Shown here piece by piece: positions 24,902-35,123 of a DNA stretch of 64,000 nt. This DNA comes from Eubacterium sp. AM49-13BH. Its GTDB lineage: Bacteria > Bacillota > Clostridia > Lachnospirales > Lachnospiraceae. Below the pieces are notes generated by a model. The model saw nothing but the letters and a program-made list of their open reading frames with translations. It did no database searches and was not told where the DNA came from. Every line of letters starts with the position of its first letter. Position 1 is the first letter of the stretch. The stretch covers positions 1 to 64,000 of the forward strand of contig NZ_QSEK01000003.1 of NCBI RefSeq assembly GCF_003464165.1. The letters are read 5' to 3'. The translations under genes were made by a program, and so were the position numbers.

Positions 24902-25747
24902 TTATCCCAGTGCTGACAAAATGCTTTCCTTCGCTTCATTAATTGTGATAGCATCTGTATTTACATTAAAGCCTGCCTGCTTCAAATCATTCATTAAATA
25001 AGTTACCTGTGGAGCAGCAAGACCAATTGCCTCCAGCTCCTTGTAATGTCTGAATACATTTCTTGGAGTGTCATCATATGTCAGCACTCCATCATTCATT
25101 ACCATAATTCTGCTCACATAGTTAGCAACATCATCCATGCTGTGTGACACAAGAATAATAGTCATTCCTGTCTCTTCCCTTAAATACCTAAGACAATTAA
25201 GAATATCATCTCTTCCCTTAGGGTCAAGACCAGCCGTAGGTTCATCCAGAATAAGAACATCTGGTTTCATCGCAAGTACACCCGCAATAGCAACCCTTCT
25301 CTTCTGTCCACCTGACAAATCAAATGGCGACTGATAAAACATATTATCATCTATTCCAACCAGTCTTAACGACTCAAATGCTCTGATTTCAACCTCCTTC
25401 TGTGAAAGGCCAAGGTTCTTAGGACCAAAACATACATCTTTGAATATCTCAGTCTCAAAAAGTTGGTGTTCCGGATACTGAAAAACCAGTCCTACCCTGC
25501 TTCTTAATTCTTTCATATTAAAGCCCTGCTCATATATATCTCTGCCATTGTAATATATATGGCCTTCAGTCGGTTTAACAAGACCATTAAGATGCTGTAT
25601 AAATGTGGATTTACCCGAACCTGTATGACCAATAAGCCCGATAAATTCACCATCCTCTATTGCACAGCTAACATTTTTTAAAGCCTGCCTCTCAAAGCCA
25701 GTGCCTTTTTCATAAATGTAGCTGATATTATCTACTTTTATTGACAT
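24902..25747 (-). CDS. ecfA2: ECF transporter ATPase EcfA2
   Basis: A 281-residue ABC ATPase that pairs with EcfA1 to energise vitamin and metal uptake through EcfT and exchangeable S components. Walker A GHTGSGKST near 40, Q-loop VFQYPEHQLF, signature LSGGQKRR and Walker B VLILDEPTAGLD are present. It overlaps the end of ecfA1 by 20 bases, indicating coupled translation. An in-frame ATG 12 bases upstream is possible; the chosen one has a better-placed GAGGG. Confidence 0.95.
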   Translation of the reverse strand: MSIKVDNISYIYEKGTGFERQALKNVSCAIEDGEFIGLIGHTGSGKSTFIQHLNGLVKPTEGHIYYNGRDIYEQGFNMKELRSRVGLVFQYPEHQLFETEIFKDVCFGPKNLGLSQKEVEIRAFESLRLVGIDDNMFYQSPFDLSGGQKRRVAIAGVLAMKPDVLILDEPTAGLDPKGRDDILNCLRYLREETGMTIILVSHSMDDVANYVSRIMVMNDGVLTYDDTPRNVFRHYKELEAIGLAAPQVTYLMNDLKQAGFNVNTDAITINEAKESILSALG

Positions 25748-26609
25748 TGAAACCCTCATTTCTAACTCTAATGAGTTCCTCTGTAAATTCTTCCGAAGTC
25801 AATATTCCATTCTTTAATGGAACGCCTTCCTTCTGAAGTTCATAGGCTAATTCTGTAACATGCGGCACATCAAGTCTCAATTCCTTTAATTTCTCTACCT
25901 GAGAGAATATTTCTCTTGGTGTTCCTGACATTACCAGCTTTCCATCATCCATTACATAAAGCTTGTCTATATCAATTACTTCTTCCATGTAATGAGTGAT
26001 AAGTATAACCGTTACATTTTCCTGCCTGTTCAATTCATGAAGCACATTAAGTACATCCTTTCGTCCCAACGGATCAAGCATTGCTGTTGGTTCATCTAAG
26101 ACAATACATTTTGGCTTCATTGCTACAATTCCCGCAATCGCTACCCTCTGCTTCTGTCCTCCAGATAGCTTGTTTGGCGACTGATTTCTGAAAGCATACA
26201 TTCCTACTGCTTTCAGGCTTTTTTCAACTCGTTCCCATATTTCTTCCGTTGGAACACCAATATTCTCTGGTCCAAATCCAACCTCTTCATCAACAAGAGT
26301 TCCAACTATCTGGTTATCAGGGTTCTGAAATACCATTCCGGCAGTCTGTCTTACCTTTAAAGTATTCTCCTCTTCCCTTGTGTCCATACCATCAACCCAC
26401 ACAGTTCCCTCTGTCGGCATAACGAGCGCATTCAGATGTTTTGCAAATGTTGATTTACCGGAGCCATTATGACCTAACACGGCAACAAAATCGCCCTGCT
26501 TAATGTCAATACTCACATTATCAACAGCCTTAGTTATTCCCTCAACATTACCATCTTCATCTCGTCTTATATATTCAAATGTGAGGTTTTTTGCTTTAAC
26601 TATTCCCAT
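25728..26609 (-). CDS. ecfA1: ECF transporter ATPase EcfA1
   Basis: A 293-residue ABC ATPase, partner of EcfA2. Walker A GHNGSGKST near 43, Q-loop VFQNPDNQIVG, signature LSGGQKQR and Walker B CIVLDEPTAMLDP are intact. The start at MGIVKAKNL has an AGGAGGT ribosome site 3 bases away, while a longer frame upstream has none. It follows rplQ after a terminator, the usual Firmicutes position. Confidence 0.95.
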   Translation of the reverse strand: MGIVKAKNLTFEYIRRDEDGNVEGITKAVDNVSIDIKQGDFVAVLGHNGSGKSTFAKHLNALVMPTEGTVWVDGMDTREEENTLKVRQTAGMVFQNPDNQIVGTLVDEEVGFGPENIGVPTEEIWERVEKSLKAVGMYAFRNQSPNKLSGGQKQRVAIAGIVAMKPKCIVLDEPTAMLDPLGRKDVLNVLHELNRQENVTVILITHYMEEVIDIDKLYVMDDGKLVMSGTPREIFSQVEKLKELRLDVPHVTELAYELQKEGVPLKNGILTSEEFTEELIRVRNEGFNVNKSR

Positions 26610-26646
26610 ATGACCTCCTGCCCTTTTAAGTCTTACCGCAGATTCC

Positions 26647-26677
26647 AAAAAAAGCGGATAAGTTTCCTTACCCGCTT
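26647..26677 (-). terminator. Terminator after rplQ
   Basis: AAGCGGGTAAG and CTTATCCGCTT (minus strand) form a stem with one mismatch closed by GAAA, followed by seven T. It ends the alpha-operon part (S13-S11-S4-RpoA-L17). Confidence 0.9.
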
Positions 26678-26692
26678 AAATTGCAATTGAAA

Positions 26693-27229
26693 TTAAACTA
26701 ATTCAAGAAGAACTTCCATTGCTGCATCACCTTTTCTTAAACCGATCTTAACGATTCTTGTATAACCGCCCTGACGACCAGCATACTTAGGTGCGATCTC
26801 ATCAAATAACTTGTTTGTAAGATCAACAGTCTTTGTATTCTTCTTCTTTCCAGCAGCTGCTGTAGGAACTTCTGTAACTGTGTAAAGAACCTTATCCATC
26901 TGCTTTCTAGCATGAAGTCTTGAAGGAAGATCCTTCTTGATTTCCTTCTCTACTGTCTCATATACAGTAACCTTCTTGCCATCAACAACTTCCTTAACTC
27001 TCTTGCCTTCAGCATCCTTCTTAGGAACCTTTGCTGAAACCTTAACTGTCTCGTAGTTGTCTTTCTCTTTAACTGCAAGTGTGATGAGCTTTTCAGCCAT
27101 CTTCTTTACTTCCTTGGCTCTTGCCTCTGTAGTAACAATCTTGCCATTCTCGATTAATGCTGTTACCTGACTTCTTAATAAAGCCTTTCTCTGGCTAGAT
27201 GTTCTGCCGAGCTTTCTATATTTTGCCAT
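26693..27229 (-). CDS. rplQ: 50S ribosomal protein L17, long form
   Basis: A 178-residue L17. The N-terminal core [19 protein letters not shown] and the end [21 protein letters not shown] are typical, but the usual length is about 115-130. The extra 50 residues (about 65-140) form a lysine- and valine-rich insertion. I recall this extended form from Lachnospiraceae, so it supports the taxonomic guess. It follows rpoA by 69 bases. Confidence 0.97.
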   Translation of the reverse strand: MAKYRKLGRTSSQRKALLRSQVTALIENGKIVTTEARAKEVKKMAEKLITLAVKEKDNYETVKVSAKVPKKDAEGKRVKEVVDGKKVTVYETVEKEIKKDLPSRLHARKQMDKVLYTVTEVPTAAAGKKKNTKTVDLTNKLFDEIAPKYAGRQGGYTRIVKIGLRKGDAAMEVLLELV

Positions 27230-27298
27230 GATTTACCTCCATTTGTAACAGCTACACATGCGCTTATGGACTTACTGTATAGCCGCCGTATCTACAAA

Positions 27299-28267
27299 TT
27301 AATCTTCGTTAGGTCTAAGATGTAAGCCCATTTCCTTAAGCTTAAGGAGAACTTCATCTAAAGACTTCTTACCTAAGTTTCTTACCTTCATCATATCATC
27401 TGATGTCTTGTTGCAAAGCTCTTCAACTGTGTTGATACCAGCTCTTCTAAGACAATTAGATGAACGAACAGATAATTCAAGATCTTCAATGCTCATTGAA
27501 AGGACCTTAGTAGTCTCATCCTCTTCCTGCTCAACCATGATTTCCACTTTCTGAGCGTTCTCTGAAAGATTGATGAATCCCTTTAAATGTTCACTTAAAA
27601 CCTTAGCTGCGAGACTTAAAGCCTCATCTGGTTCTATTGTTCCATTAGTGAAAATATCAAGTGTAAGCTTATCAAAATCTGTATCCTGACCTACACGAGT
27701 ATTCTGAACTGCCATATTAACTCTCTCTACTGGTGTGTAGATTGAATCAATAGCGATAACGCCTGCTGGCTGATCATCTCTCTTATTCTTCTCAGAGCTT
27801 ACATAACCACGACCATTAGTGATTGTAAGTTCCATTGTGAGCTTGCTGTCTGCACCATTAAGATGTGCAATAACAAGATCCGGATTGATTATTTCAATAT
27901 CAGGATCAACCTGAATATCTGATGCTCTAACTACACCTTCGCCTACGAAGTCAATATGTGCTTCTTTAGGCTCAACAGAATTTCCGTTGTTCTTGATTGA
28001 TAACTGCTTGATGTTCATGACGATCTCAGTAACATCTTCCTTAACACCTGGAATTGAGCTGAATTCATGAAGTACACCTTCAATCTTGATACTGCTTACA
28101 GCTGTACCAACTAATGAAGAGAGCATAATTCTTCTTAAAGAATTACCTAATGTTAAACCATATCCTCTTTCGAGTGGCTCAACAACAAATTTTCCATACT
28201 TGCCATCTTCTGATTTTTCTGTCATCTCAATCTTTGGCATCTTGAAATTAAAATCTGCATCAACCAT
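27299..28267 (-). CDS. rpoA: RNA polymerase alpha subunit
   Basis: A 322-residue subunit that nucleates RNA polymerase assembly and contacts promoter UP elements and regulators. The N-terminal dimerisation domain has [18 protein letters not shown] near 34 and the C-terminal domain has [22 protein letters not shown] near 262. The start has an AAGGAGGG ribosome site 7 bases away. It lies between rpsD and rplQ as in other Firmicutes. Confidence 0.98.
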   Translation of the reverse strand: MVDADFNFKMPKIEMTEKSEDGKYGKFVVEPLERGYGLTLGNSLRRIMLSSLVGTAVSSIKIEGVLHEFSSIPGVKEDVTEIVMNIKQLSIKNNGNSVEPKEAHIDFVGEGVVRASDIQVDPDIEIINPDLVIAHLNGADSKLTMELTITNGRGYVSSEKNKRDDQPAGVIAIDSIYTPVERVNMAVQNTRVGQDTDFDKLTLDIFTNGTIEPDEALSLAAKVLSEHLKGFINLSENAQKVEIMVEQEEDETTKVLSMSIEDLELSVRSSNCLRRAGINTVEELCNKTSDDMMKVRNLGKKSLDEVLLKLKEMGLHLRPNED

Positions 28268-28324
28268 GTATAGTCCCTCCTTTTTATGGGTTTTATAAGT
28301 TTTATTCTATATTTCCGGTACGGA

Positions 28325-28918
28325 TTACTTAGAATATAACTCGACGATAAGCATCTCGTTTACAGGAACGTCAATAACTTCTCTTGTAGGGATTGACTTA
28401 ACTGATCCCTTAAGAGCGTCTGCATCTGCCTCTAACCACTCTGGAACAAGTCTTCCGTTAGTAGACTCAAGGATTTCCTTGTATCTTGCTGATGACTTAG
28501 ACTTCTCTCTGATTTCGATAACATCTCCAGCCTTTACAAGGTATGAAGGGATGTTTACGCACTTACCATTAACTAATACATGCTTGTGATCAACGATCTG
28601 TCTTGCTTCTTTTCTTGTTCTAGCGAATCCTAATCTGAAAAGAACATTGTCAAGTCTGAGCTCGAGCATGATCATAAGGTTCTCACCAGTCATACCCTTC
28701 TGTCTCTCAGCCTTCTTATAGTAATTTCTGAAAGGCTTCTCTAATACACCGTAGATGAACTTAGCCTTCTGCTTCTCACGAAGCTGCATTCCATACTCGC
28801 TAACCTTTCTACCAGCGTTCTTTGCCTTTCTTCTAGATTTCTTATCTATTCCTAAATATACAGGATCCATTTCAAGAGATCTACATCTCTTGAGGACAGG
28901 TGTTCTATTAACTGCCAT
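28325..28918 (-). CDS. rpsD: 30S ribosomal protein S4
   Basis: A 197-residue primary 16S rRNA-binding protein. The S4 RNA-binding fold is visible at [33 protein letters not shown] (about 90-122). The N-terminal zinc cysteines are reduced to one, the zinc-free form. S4 is in the alpha operon here, in contrast to B. subtilis where it is separate, so it could control the rpsM leader upstream. Confidence 0.98.
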   Translation of the reverse strand: MAVNRTPVLKRCRSLEMDPVYLGIDKKSRRKAKNAGRKVSEYGMQLREKQKAKFIYGVLEKPFRNYYKKAERQKGMTGENLMIMLELRLDNVLFRLGFARTRKEARQIVDHKHVLVNGKCVNIPSYLVKAGDVIEIREKSKSSARYKEILESTNGRLVPEWLEADADALKGSVKSIPTREVIDVPVNEMLIVELYSK

Positions 28919-28938
28919 TGTAATCTTACCTCCCTAAA

Positions 28939-29334
28939 TTAAACTCTTCTACGCTTTGGTGGACGGCATCCATTATGTGGAACTGGAGTAACATCCTTGA
29001 TACTTGTAACTTCAAGACCAGCTGCTGAAAGTGCTCTGATAGCTGCTTCTCTACCTGAACCTGGTCCCTTAACCATAACGTCTACAGACTTTAATCCATG
29101 GATTAATGCAGCCTTTGTTGCTGTCTCAGCTGCCATCTGTGCTGCATAAGGAGTAGACTTCTTAGATCCTCTGAATCCGAGTCCACCTGCAGATGCCCAT
29201 GATAAAGCATTTCCTTCTGCATCTGTTAATGTAACTATTGTATTATTGAAAGATGACTGAATATGTGCCTGTCCTCTTTCAACGTTCTTCTTAACACGCT
29301 TCTTTGTCACTTTTTTTGTAACTTTCTGAGCCAT
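28939..29334 (-). CDS. rpsK: 30S ribosomal protein S11
   Basis: A 131-residue protein of the 30S platform. Recognised by [16 protein letters not shown] near 23 and the C-terminal [16 protein letters not shown]. The basic N-terminus [12 protein letters not shown] is longer than the minimum. It sits between rpsM and rpsD with short gaps. Confidence 0.98.
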   Translation of the reverse strand: MAQKVTKKVTKKRVKKNVERGQAHIQSSFNNTIVTLTDAEGNALSWASAGGLGFRGSKKSTPYAAQMAAETATKAALIHGLKSVDVMVKGPGSGREAAIRALSAAGLEVTSIKDVTPVPHNGCRPPKRRRV

Positions 29335-29367
29335 GATAACTAACCTCCTGTGAGTTTAACAATTCAA

Positions 29368-29742
29368 TTATTTCTTCTTATTAGCTACAGTCTTCTTAGG
29401 ACCCTTACATGTTCTTGCATTAGTCTTTGTCTTCTGGCCTCTGCATGGAAGTCCCTTTCTATGACGGATTCCTCTGTAGCATCCGATTTCCTTTAATCTC
29501 TTAATGTTCATGGCAACTTCTCTTCTTAAGTCACCTTCTACTAAATGTTCTGGATCAGCATCGATAACCTTAGCAATCTTTGCAACTTCTTCATCTGTAA
29601 GATCCTTAACACGTGTATCTGGATTAACGCCAGCCTCTTCAAGAATCTTAGATGCTCTTACTCGGCCAATACCGTAAACATAAGTAAGTCCTATTTCAAT
29701 ACGCTTTTCTCTTGGTAAGTCTACACCTGAAATACGAGCCAT
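29368..29742 (-). CDS. rpsM: 30S ribosomal protein S13
   Basis: A 124-residue protein of the 30S head that contacts 50S and the P-site t[24 protein letters not shown] at the start and [20 protein letters not shown] near 92 are conserved. It starts after an unusually long non-coding gap that appears to carry its own promoter and leader, with a GGAGGTT ribosome site. Confidence 0.98.
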   Translation of the reverse strand: MARISGVDLPREKRIEIGLTYVYGIGRVRASKILEEAGVNPDTRVKDLTDEEVAKIAKVIDADPEHLVEGDLRREVAMNIKRLKEIGCYRGIRHRKGLPCRGQKTKTNARTCKGPKKTVANKKK

Positions 29743-29881
29743 GTGTTCTTTAACCTCCGTTTGATCAATTAAATTAATATTAATAATAAAGATAGAAAAA
29801 TGTAGTCCGATTCCTACGCAGCTCGTTCTAAGCTCTATCCCCCACTTTGAACGCCTGAAATGTGTGCGTCACCTTCAGTCT
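29743..29881 (-). promoter_or_regulatory. Long rpsM leader, candidate S4 target
   Basis: About 140 bases between the predicted rpsM promoter and the start codon. No ORF is present. The GC content is higher in the first half (GGTGACGCACACATTTCAGG region) than in the AT-rich end. In E. coli S4 represses this operon through a pseudoknot at rpsM; here S4 is in the same operon, making a leader-based control plausible. Confidence 0.4.
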
Positions 29882-29911
29882 ACTATATTTGATAGCAATG
29901 AACACCGTCAA
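29882..29911 (-). promoter_or_regulatory. Internal promoter before rpsM
   Basis: TTGACG (29911-29906), 18 bases, then TATAGT (29887-29882) on the minus strand. It sits in the 315-base gap between rpmJ and rpsM. The remainder of the gap (29912-30057) holds a GAGAAGT/ACTTCTC hairpin near rpmJ that may partially terminate upstream transcription. Confidence 0.6.
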
Positions 29912-30057
29912 CTTATCCGGATGTGTCATCGCTGCAGCCGCAAAACTGTTCTCTGTCCATTATATTAAAGACAGAATTAGTTATAATACCAACTAGTGAC
30001 ATTGATACTATAACGCAGAAATATGAGAAGTACTTCTACTTCTCTGCTTCAGGGTAA

Positions 30058-30171
30058 TTAGCCCTGTCTCTGCTTGTGCTTAGGGTTTTCACAGATAATT
30101 CTGATGCTGCCCTTTCTTTTAATGACTTTGCATTTTTCACAAATTGGTTTAACTGATGATCTAACCTTCAC
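30058..30171 (-). CDS. rpmJ: 50S ribosomal protein L36 (GTG start)
   Basis: A 37-residue zinc protein read on the minus strand from a GTG codon: [18 protein letters not shown] and then a segment ending HKQRQG. The zinc ligands C-x2-C, C and H are all present (the C+ form). An AAAGGAGG ribosome site is 9 bases upstream of the GTG. It lies between infA and rpsM, the standard place. Confidence 0.96.
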   Translation of the reverse strand: MKVRSSVKPICEKCKVIKRKGSIRIICENPKHKQRQG

Positions 30172-30289
30172 TGCAAAAGCCTCCTTTCAGACAAGTTCGG
30201 TTGCTATTATAGCACAACCTTTTCTATCAACGCAAGGAAAATTTTACAAAATTTATAAAGAATATTTTGTACATATATTCCTATTGTTT

Positions 30290-30508
30290 TTATTTATCTC
30301 TCCAAATGATTCTTCCCTTTGTTAAATCGTATGGTGATAACTCAATTGTTACCTTATCACCAGGAAGAATTCTGATGAAGTTCATTCTTAACTTACCACT
30401 GATTGTAGCAAGTATCTGATGTCCATTCTCAAGTTCTACTTTAAAAAATGCATTAGGTAATTTCTCAACTACCTTTCCTTCAATTTCAATTACATCTGCC
30501 TTTGACAT
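30290..30508 (-). CDS. infA: Translation initiation factor IF-1
   Basis: A 72-residue OB-fold factor that occupies the ribosomal A site during initiation. The sequence [19 protein letters not shown] and the C-terminal [12 protein letters not shown] are diagnostic, and the length is exactly typical. It follows the KOW protein gene by 16 bases. Confidence 0.98.
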   Translation of the reverse strand: MSKADVIEIEGKVVEKLPNAFFKVELENGHQILATISGKLRMNFIRILPGDKVTIELSPYDLTKGRIIWRDK

Positions 30509-30524
30509 ATAAGTTTACCTCCTA

Positions 30525-30794
30525 TTATTTGGCACTGGTTTTAATCTGCTTAATCGCATATTTTATTTCTTCATTACTTATAAACAGGTTTTTCTCTATC
30601 TTTTCTGCAAGATCACTATCTTTTTGTTTTATGAGCTGAACATGTTTCAGCTTTTTCTTTTTAAGTTTATCTGTCGGTCTTAATTTACCGTCCGACAGAT
30701 AAACATATACATCATCAGATTCGAGAATCATATACACAGTACCTTTGTCATGGCCTGCTTTAGAACTTGCAAAATATCCCTTTATATCACTCAT
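30525..30794 (-). CDS. KOW-domain RNA-binding protein (L14e-like)
   Basis: An 89-residue basic protein. The N-terminal half has a KOW-like turn, KGYFASSKAGHDKGTVYMILE (about 5-25), followed by LSDGKLRPTDKLKKKKLKHVQLI. Small L14e/KOW proteins of this type are found between adk/map and infA in many Clostridia, and are probably ribosome-associated. Their function is not established. It is 6 bases downstream of adk, so cotranscribed. Confidence 0.82.
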   Translation of the reverse strand: MSDIKGYFASSKAGHDKGTVYMILESDDVYVYLSDGKLRPTDKLKKKKLKHVQLIKQKDSDLAEKIEKNLFISNEEIKYAIKQIKTSAK

Positions 30795-30800
30795 AGATGA

Positions 30801-31442
30801 TTAACCTAAGATCTTAACTATTGCAGCAAATACATCATCCATAGGCTGTGTACCATCAACTTCCTTAAGTACACCCTTTCCTGAATAGTATTCAATCAAT
30901 GGCTGTGTCTGCTCATGATATACTGAAAGTCTGTTCTTTACTGTCTCTGGCTTATCGTCATCTCTTAAGATAAGCTTCTCGCCACATGCATCACATATTC
31001 CTTCAACCTTTGTTGGATTGAACTGGATATGATATGTTGCTCCACAACCTACACATGCTCTTCTTCCAGACATTCTGTTTATTATATTTTCATCAGGAAC
31101 TTCGACATTGATTGCATAGTCAACTGACTCTCCATTATCACTAAGAGCCTTATCAAGTGCCTCTGCCTGAGGAATTGTTCTTGGGAATCCATCAAGTACA
31201 TATCCGTTAGCACAATCTGCTTCCTTGAATCTGTCCATGATAAGATCTACTACTAATTCATCAGGTACGAGCTCTCCCTTATCCATGTATGTCTTTGCCT
31301 TCTGTCCAAGCTCTGTATTGTTCTTAATATTAGCTCTGAAAATATCTCCTGTAGAGATATGTGGTATAGCATATTTTGCTGCTATCTTCTTAGCCTGTGT
31401 ACCTTTACCTGCTCCTGGAGCACCTAACATAATTATCTTCAT
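30801..31442 (-). CDS. adk: Adenylate kinase, zinc form
   Basis: A 213-residue enzyme that interconverts ATP + AMP and 2 ADP. The P-loop [10 protein letters not shown] is at 7-16, the AMP site HISTGDIFR near 28 and DGFPRT near 84. The LID carries the zinc motif C-x2-C (CVGCG) and C-x2-C (CDACG), typical of Gram-positive enzymes. It follows secY. The map gene usually next to it in Firmicutes is missing here. Confidence 0.98.
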   Translation of the reverse strand: MKIIMLGAPGAGKGTQAKKIAAKYAIPHISTGDIFRANIKNNTELGQKAKTYMDKGELVPDELVVDLIMDRFKEADCANGYVLDGFPRTIPQAEALDKALSDNGESVDYAINVEVPDENIINRMSGRRACVGCGATYHIQFNPTKVEGICDACGEKLILRDDDKPETVKNRLSVYHEQTQPLIEYYSGKGVLKEVDGTQPMDDVFAAIVKILG

Positions 31443-31498
31443 AATATTTTCTCCATTCCAAAATCATAAATATTCGTAATAAATCATAATACACAAAG

Positions 31499-31526
31499 GA
31501 CTTACCCGGCATAAACCGGGCAAGTC
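31499..31526 (-). terminator. Hairpin between secY and adk
   Basis: GACTTGCCCGG pairs with CCGGGTAAGTC on the minus strand with one mismatch, followed by CTTTGTG. The T-tail is poor, so it may be an attenuator or an mRNA-stabilising end and not a full terminator. Confidence 0.5.
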
Positions 31527-31562
31527 AATATTTTATACTAATATCATCCGTGATATAAAGAA

Positions 31563-32882
31563 TTACTCACTGAGGAATCCCTTATAGTAACGATTGCACA
31601 TCTGAGACTCAATCTGCTTTAATGTCTCAAGTACAACACCAACAATAATGATAATTGATGTTCCACCGAATGAAACAGAAGCATTGAAAAATCCTGTACA
31701 CATTATTGGAATGAGGGCAATTATTAAAAGTCCGACAGCTCCAATAAATACGATATAATTAAGTATTTTGTTAAGATATTCGCTTGTAGACTTACCAGGT
31801 GTTATTCCTGGGATAACTCCACCAGCCTTCTTTAAGTTATCAGCTACCTCAATTGGGTTAAATGTTATTGATGTATAGAAGTATGCAAATATTATAAGCA
31901 GTACTATGTATACTAATAAACCAATTGAATACTTTGGAGCTTCAACTCTGCACCAGTATGATGAGCTGAGATATCTGGTCCACTCATATGATTTACCAAA
32001 TAACTGGGCGATTATAACTGGGAACTGCATAAGTGATGATGCGAAAATAATTGGCATAACACCTGCAGTATTAACCTTTAATGGAATGTTTGTTGACTGT
32101 CCGCCAACTGTTCTTCTACCGCTGACCTTCTGAGAGTACTGAACAGGAATTCTTCTCTCTCCATCCTGAAGGAAGCATACAAGAACTACCATAACAATAA
32201 GAATTGCTAATATTATTACTGCTGCTAAAACACCCTTTGCAGGTGTCTTTGGTGCAACAAATGTGCTATATAATGTAGCAAAATCACTAGGCATACCTGA
32301 TATGATATTAATTAAAAGTACAATTGAAATACCATTTCCAACACCCTTTTCAGTGATTCGCTCACCAAGCCACATTAATACTGCTGAACCAGCTGTAAGT
32401 GCAGCTATAACTACGATTATACATACTACATAATGCAATGTGCTAAGCTGTGCTGAATTTTTGATAAGACCTGATTTACCAAATCCAACCGCCATAGCGA
32501 TACTTTCTATTAAAGAAAGACCAATTGTTACGTATCTTGTAATCGATGCAATCTTCTTTCTACCATCTTCTCCCTCTTTCTGCATTTCCTCTAATTTAGG
32601 AATTGTAATTGTGAGAAGCTGCATAATGATTGAAGATGTGATATATGGTGTTATGCTCAGCGCAAAGAGGGACATTCTTTCGAATGAACCTCCTGTAAAA
32701 GCACTGAGATAACTTAAATCACCAGTATTAATTCCACTAAGTAAGCTACTAAAATAATTGGTATCTACACCAGGGATTGGAAGTAAACTTCCAACTCTGA
32801 CAACAACAAGAATTAATAATGTATATATTATCTTTTTTCTTATATCTTTGTTCTTAAAAGCGCCTACAAGTGTTTTAAACAT
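31563..32882 (-). CDS. secY: Preprotein translocase subunit SecY
   Basis: A 439-residue, ten-helix channel protein of the Sec translocon. Family signatures are GVDTNYFSSLL near 39, the plug region near 65, SITPYITSSIIMQLL near 78 and GMPSDFATL near 190, with the cytosolic loop QDGERRIPVQYSQK near 245. It follows rplO by one base, as in the conserved spc operon. Confidence 0.98.
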   Translation of the reverse strand: MFKTLVGAFKNKDIRKKIIYTLLILVVVRVGSLLPIPGVDTNYFSSLLSGINTGDLSYLSAFTGGSFERMSLFALSITPYITSSIIMQLLTITIPKLEEMQKEGEDGRKKIASITRYVTIGLSLIESIAMAVGFGKSGLIKNSAQLSTLHYVVCIIVVIAALTAGSAVLMWLGERITEKGVGNGISIVLLINIISGMPSDFATLYSTFVAPKTPAKGVLAAVIILAILIVMVVLVCFLQDGERRIPVQYSQKVSGRRTVGGQSTNIPLKVNTAGVMPIIFASSLMQFPVIIAQLFGKSYEWTRYLSSSYWCRVEAPKYSIGLLVYIVLLIIFAYFYTSITFNPIEVADNLKKAGGVIPGITPGKSTSEYLNKILNYIVFIGAVGLLIIALIPIMCTGFFNASVSFGGTSIIIIVGVVLETLKQIESQMCNRYYKGFLSE

Positions 32883-32883
32883 A

Positions 32884-33324
32884 TTAGATCACCTCGCAGG
32901 TTCCGCCGAGAGCCTCGATCTTCTCCTTAGCTGCAGCACTGAATGCGTTAGCCTTAACAGTAAGCTTCTTTGTAAGCTCGCCGTTTGCAAGAATCTTGAT
33001 TCCGTCCTTAGGATCTTTAACGATTCCTGACTCGATTAATGTATCAACAGTAACCTCTGCACCGTTATCAAAACGATCTAATACATTAACATTAATAGCA
33101 ACGAATTCCTTACGGTTTCTGTTAGTGAATCCTCTCTTAGGAATTCTTCTATATAATGGCATCTGGCCACCTTCAAAACCTGGTCTTGGTGCTCCTGAAC
33201 GAGCTTTCTGTCCTTTATGACCCTTACCAGCTGTCTTGCCGTTACCTGAGCCATGTCCACGACCTCTTCTGAAATTATCGCTTAATACTGAACCTTCTGC
33301 AGGTCTCAAATTAGATAAATCCAT
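32884..33324 (-). CDS. rplO: 50S ribosomal protein L15
   Basis: A 146-residue late-assembly protein of the large subunit. The Gly/Arg-rich N-terminus [19 protein letters not shown] and [18 protein letters not shown] are diagnostic. Of two adjacent ATG codons the second has the better spacing to GGAGGT. It lies between rpmD and secY. Confidence 0.98.
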   Translation of the reverse strand: MDLSNLRPAEGSVLSDNFRRGRGHGSGNGKTAGKGHKGQKARSGAPRPGFEGGQMPLYRRIPKRGFTNRNRKEFVAINVNVLDRFDNGAEVTVDTLIESGIVKDPKDGIKILANGELTKKLTVKANAFSAAAKEKIEALGGTCEVI

Positions 33325-33346
33325 CATTGCACCTCCTTATCTGTAA

Positions 33347-33529
33347 TTAGATTTCTTCTACCTTTAACATATAACCAATCTGCTGAATCTGTCCTCTTGT
33401 AGCAGCATTATCTGGAAGTTCAACTGTCTTATGCATCTTTGTAAGACCCATAGCTTCAACAGTTTTTCTATGCTTAGGAACAGCGCCGATTGGAGACTTA
33501 ACTAAAGTTATTCTTAACTTCTCAGCCAT
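33347..33529 (-). CDS. rpmD: 50S ribosomal protein L30
   Basis: A 60-residue protein with the family pattern LRITLVKSPIGAVPKHRKTV and the end GQIQQIGYMLKVEEI. The start at MAEKL has a perfect GGAGGT ribosome site; a longer frame upstream does not. It lies between rpsE and rplO. Confidence 0.97.
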   Translation of the reverse strand: MAEKLRITLVKSPIGAVPKHRKTVEAMGLTKMHKTVELPDNAATRGQIQQIGYMLKVEEI

Positions 33530-33569
33530 TTTAACCTCCATCTCCTGCTTAGCAGGAATCACAATTTAA

Positions 33570-34079
33570 TTAACCAAGGATCTCGCTAACTGACTTTCCA
33601 CGAAGTCTTGCAACTTCTTCTGGAGTCTTCATAGACTTAAGTCCTTCGATTGTTGCTAATACAACATTCTGCTTGTTGTTTGATCCAAGTGACTTTGTAC
33701 GGATATTCTTGATACCTGCAAGCTCAAGGATTGAACGTGCTGGACCACCAGCGATGATACCAGTACCTTCTGGAGCTCTCTTTAATAATACTGTAGCTCC
33801 TCCGAACTTTCCAAGAAAATCATGTGGAACTGAACCGTTCTCATCGATTGGAACTTCTACTAAATGTTTGATAGCATCTTCTTTTCCCTTGCGGATAGCT
33901 TCTGGAATTTCAGCTGCCTTACCAACACCTGCACCTACGTGTCCGTTGCCGTCACCAACAACTACTAATGCTGCAAAACGCATGTTACGTCCGCCCTTTA
34001 CAACCTTTGTTACACGCTTGATTGATACTACATTATCATTTAATTCTAACTGACTAGCATCAATTATTGTACGTTTCAT
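33570..34079 (-). CDS. rpsE: 30S ribosomal protein S5
   Basis: A 169-residue protein important for decoding accuracy. [20 protein letters not shown] near 30 and [15 protein letters not shown] near 125 are conserved. The start at MKRTIIDAS was chosen because it matches the usual N-terminus and has GGGAG upstream. Confidence 0.98.
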   Translation of the reverse strand: MKRTIIDASQLELNDNVVSIKRVTKVVKGGRNMRFAALVVVGDGNGHVGAGVGKAAEIPEAIRKGKEDAIKHLVEVPIDENGSVPHDFLGKFGGATVLLKRAPEGTGIIAGGPARSILELAGIKNIRTKSLGSNNKQNVVLATIEGLKSMKTPEEVARLRGKSVSEILG

Positions 34080-34098
34080 ACTGTAATCTCCCTTCCGC

Positions 34099-34467
34099 TT
34101 AGAATTCAAGGCCAGCTTCACGAGCTGCCTCTGCTAATGCCTTAATTTTACCTGCATAAATGAAACCGCCTCTGTCATAAACAACAGTCTTGATTCCCTT
34201 TTCTAATGCTCTCTTTGCTACGACTGTACCAACAGCAGCTGCTGCTTCAACATTATTTGTCTTCTCAAGCTCTGCCTTAACTTCCTTATCAAGAGTTGAT
34301 GCTGATACAAGTGTCTTTCCAACTGTGTCGTCAATAATCTGAGCATACATATGATTATTGCTTCTGAACACAGCTAAACGTGGTCTTTCTGCAGTACCAC
34401 TGAAACGATTACGTAATCTTCTATGCTTCTGTTCGCGAACTACTGTTCTTGATTTCTTACTAACCAT
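34099..34467 (-). CDS. rplR: 50S ribosomal protein L18
   Basis: A 122-residue 5S rRNA-binding protein. [31 protein letters not shown] (about 16-46) and the C-terminal [25 protein letters not shown] are diagnostic. It is between rplF and rpsE with short gaps. Confidence 0.98.
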   Translation of the reverse strand: MVSKKSRTVVREQKHRRLRNRFSGTAERPRLAVFRSNNHMYAQIIDDTVGKTLVSASTLDKEVKAELEKTNNVEAAAAVGTVVAKRALEKGIKTVVYDRGGFIYAGKIKALAEAAREAGLEF

Positions 34468-34484
34468 TATGTTTTCTCCTTTAA

Positions 34485-35027
34485 TTATTTCTTACCAGTC
34501 TTACCAACTTTACGTCTGATAACTTCATCAGCATACTTGATACCCTTGCCCTTATATGGCTCTGGAGCTCTCTTTGCTCTGATTTCAGCTGCGTACTGGC
34601 CAACTGCTTCTTTACTGATACCTTTAACAATGATGATGTTTGTTCCATCAAGAACTGTTTCAATTCCTTCTGGATCTTCCATCTCAACTGGATGAGAGTA
34701 GCCTAATGAAAGAACTAACTTCTTACCCTGCTTCTGTGCTCTATAACCAACACCGTTAACTTCAAGCTTCTTCTCATAGCCTTCTGTAACACCAATAATC
34801 ATGTTATGAATAAGTGTTCTTGTAAGTCCATGTAATGACTTCATCTTCTTTAAGTCATTTGGTCTTGAAACAACGATTTCAGAACCTTCCTGCTTAATGT
34901 CCATCTCTGCTGGTAAAACTCTCTCAAGAGTTCCCTTTGGACCCTTTACAGTCACTTTATTATTTTCTGCAATCTCAACAGTAACTCCTGCTGGGATAGC
35001 GATAGGCATTCTTCCTATACGTGACAT
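34485..35027 (-). CDS. rplF: 50S ribosomal protein L6
   Basis: A 180-residue protein near the factor-binding site. [15 protein letters not shown] opens the protein, and the signature [25 protein letters not shown] closes it. The start was placed at MSRIG, with GGAGGTG 8 bases upstream. Confidence 0.98.
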   Translation of the reverse strand: MSRIGRMPIAIPAGVTVEIAENNKVTVKGPKGTLERVLPAEMDIKQEGSEIVVSRPNDLKKMKSLHGLTRTLIHNMIIGVTEGYEKKLEVNGVGYRAQKQGKKLVLSLGYSHPVEMEDPEGIETVLDGTNIIIVKGISKEAVGQYAAEIRAKRAPEPYKGKGIKYADEVIRRKVGKTGKK

Positions 35028-35051
35028 GCCGTGCACCTCCTAATTATAATG

Positions 35052-35104
35052 AGGGAAACATTCATATACGCTGAACTACGATGGGATAGGATTCCCGTTT
35101 CCCT
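35052..35104 (-). promoter_or_regulatory. Structured spacer between rpsH and rplF
   Basis: AGGGAAAC (35052-35059) pairs with GTTTCCCT (35097-35104), with a smaller GGGAAT/ATTCCC-type pairing inside. The stem ends 25 bases before the rplF start, so it could influence rplF translation or mRNA processing. Confidence 0.5.
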
Positions 35105-35123
35105 GTGTGTAAGTGTTCAATAA

